Source of the DNA: Candidatus Arcanibacter lacustris
Lineage (GTDB): Bacteria; Pseudomonadota; Alphaproteobacteria; Rickettsiales; Arcanibacteraceae
DNA length: 22,602 nt
Direction of reading: 5' to 3'
Assembly: GCA_000970895.1 (NCBI GenBank)
Contig: JYHA01000026.1
Coordinates: forward strand, 1 to 22,602
Shown here: positions 21,517 to 22,602 of the stretch, in pieces
Numbering within the stretch: the stretch's first letter is position 1
How the letters are laid out: the number at the start of each line of letters is the position of its first letter
Made by a program: the position numbers and the translations under genes
The notes under the pieces: model-generated
What the model was told of the DNA's origin: nothing
Database searches by the model: none
What the model saw: only the letters and a program-made list of their open reading frames with translations

Positions 21517-22304
21517 TGACTGAAGTAAAGCTAGAGCTAATAGACGGCAACAAAGAAACTAATAAAAGATTTAAAATTCTACCAATTAGGAGTTTATTTC
21601 CCAATATTATAACTCTTGTTGCCTTATGCGCTGGTATGTCTTCTATTAAATCTGCCCTTTCTTCGAATTGGCAAGAAGCAGTAACTTTTATTATTATTGC
21701 TGCATTTTTAGATGGAATGGATGGTAGACTTGCAAGATATCTAAAAGCTACTAGTGATTTTGGTGCTCAGCTTGATTCATTGGCTGATTTTGTTAATTTT
21801 GGTGTAGCTCCTGCCCTTATTTTATATTTATGGAAATTGCAATATATGACCACATCTTCAATAGGTTGGGCCATTGCATTATTTTTCTCAGCCTGTATGT
21901 CACTAAGGCTTGCAAGATTTAATACAGGACTTACAGAAGAAGATACTCCTATCTGGGCAGATCAGTTTTTTGTGGGAATTCCAGCCCCCATTGCTGCTTG
22001 TCTATCCTTGCTTCCTATGATGATTCAATTACAATTTTCATATGATATTGGTTCTGAATATATTGCTGTATATAGTGTGATTGTAGCATTATTTATGGTT
22101 AGTCGTATTCCTACTTTTTCGATCAAGAAGCTAACTATCAGAAGAGAATATATTTATTTTGCTATGATATTTTCTGTGTTACTTGTCACTTCTTTGTTGA
22201 TAAAGCCTTGGATTACAGTGATTTTCTTGAGCATATTATACTTATTTTCTATACCTATGAGTATCATACATTATTATAAGTTTAAAAATAGCGATAATAA
22301 GTAA
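21516..22304 (+). CDS. pssA: CDP-diacylglycerol-serine O-phosphatidyltransferase
   Basis: PssA joins serine to CDP-diacylglycerol to make phosphatidylserine, the substrate of the adjacent Psd. The 262-residue integral membrane protein carries the complete CDP-alcohol phosphotransferase motif D-G-x2-A-R-x8-G-x3-D-x3-D: Asp69-Gly70, Ala73-Arg74, Gly83, Asp87 and Asp91. About eight hydrophobic segments are visible. This is the type II (membrane) enzyme, not the peripheral E. coli form. Psd and PssA together supply phosphatidylethanolamine. Its 3' end converges on the lptF-like gene with a 20-bp gap and no clear terminator. Confidence 0.96.
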   Translation: MTEVKLELIDGNKETNKRFKILPIRSLFPNIITLVALCAGMSSIKSALSSNWQEAVTFIIIAAFLDGMDGRLARYLKATSDFGAQLDSLADFVNFGVAPALILYLWKLQYMTTSSIGWAIALFFSACMSLRLARFNTGLTEEDTPIWADQFFVGIPAPIAACLSLLPMMIQLQFSYDIGSEYIAVYSVIVALFMVSRIPTFSIKKLTIRREYIYFAMIFSVLLVTSLLIKPWITVIFLSILYLFSIPMSIIHYYKFKNSDNK

Positions 22305-22324
22305 TTTAGGGGTATATTATCCTT

Positions 22325-22602
22325 TTAAGAAACCTTACGGAAAAACAGCAAGTAAGAATAAAAACTAATCCAGAATAATAGATTCACTAAAGGTAGGAAT
22401 GCAAAAAACATACTTTTTGCAGCAAAGTTATTGCCGATAAAATATAATATCACGGATATAATAGCGCAAATCGTATATTTTATGATTCTTCTAGATTTGC
22501 TTTTGCGGTTAAATTCTGCAGGAGTAAGTGCTAATAATCCTATAATAGTCAGTAATATTCCATATAGAGGCCAGCATAGACGCTGATTGATTTCAGCTCT
22601 AA
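22325..22602 (-). CDS. lptF: LptF/LptG-family LPS export permease, C-terminal fragment
   Basis: The window edge cuts this minus-strand gene, leaving its last 92 codons to the TAA at 22327-22325. The peptide reads AEINQRLCWPLYGILLTIIG, then LLALTPAEFNRKSKSRR, then two hydrophobic helices ending ...YLLFFRKVS. A charged ERL/QRL-WPLY segment followed by a helix, a basic loop and two closing helices is the pattern of the last transmembrane block of LptF/LptG permeases, which drive lipopolysaccharide out of the inner membrane with LptB. WPLY favours alphaproteobacterial LptF over LptG. The family call is moderately sure; the paralog is less so. Confidence 0.7.
   Translation of the reverse strand, partial: RAEINQRLCWPLYGILLTIIGLLALTPAEFNRKSKSRRIIKYTICAIISVILYFIGNNFAAKSMFFAFLPLVNLLFWISFYSYLLFFRKVS

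Noticed and set aside
1..22602. Transfer RNA, ribosomal RNA, transposase or integrase genes
   Set aside because: No cloverleaf, rRNA-like or recombinase motif was recognised by eye; a covariance-model search would be needed to exclude small RNAs.

Overview
The window looks like a chromosomal segment of an AT-rich alphaproteobacterial endosymbiont, most likely Rickettsiales and probably Rickettsiaceae or close to it. The reasons are the cmk-rpsA, psd-pssA and divK-pleD pairs, the Rickettsia-like sizes of PriA, S1 and Psd, the generally weak ribosome binding sites, and intergenic palindromic repeats of the Rickettsia palindromic-element kind. The genus is an inference; no rRNA is present.

Layout. 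Positions 1-3000 (minus strand) hold the 5' end of valS, then rpsA with a clear terminator, then cmk. Positions 3199-8710 (plus strand) hold priA, a small acidic protein gene broken by a -1 shift in an A6 tract, a secreted DUF3857/transglutaminase-like protein and an EamA-type permease. fabI follows at 8796. Positions 9581-12869 (minus strand) hold a compact hom-thrB-thrC operon whose three products resemble the gammaproteobacterial (E. coli) forms. It is followed by a cold-shock gene (13142-13345) with its own promoter, long leader and terminator. A 770-bp gap (13346-14113) contains the csp leader and several palindromic repeats. Positions 14114-18060 (plus strand) hold divK, pleD and a full-length bifunctional ppGpp synthetase/hydrolase, tightly packed.

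Positions 18061-20680 form a rearranged patch. It contains a frameshifted gene with 2-oxoglutarate/Fe(II) oxygenase-like residues and an intact promoter, plus two fragments of a second, decayed RSH (relA/spoT) 3' end. The fragments lie on either side of a YegD-like Hsp70 ATPase gene. Positions 20827-22304 hold psd-pssA, which makes phosphatidylethanolamine, and the window ends inside the 3' end of an lptF-like permease gene on the minus strand.

Main points of interest. (1) The homoserine dehydrogenase begins with a short remnant of an aspartokinase N-terminus, as if a ThrA-type fusion lost its kinase domain. In a cell that makes aspartate semialdehyde for peptidoglycan, the three-gene operon would complete threonine synthesis. 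(2) The RSH paralog relic is split around the Hsp70-like gene. (3) Two genes are broken by one-base shifts in A tracts; one of them sits at a heptamer that could also support programmed frameshifting. (4) A modular palindromic repeat unit occurs in opposite arrangements at two loci. No complete undescribed defence or mobile system is evident.
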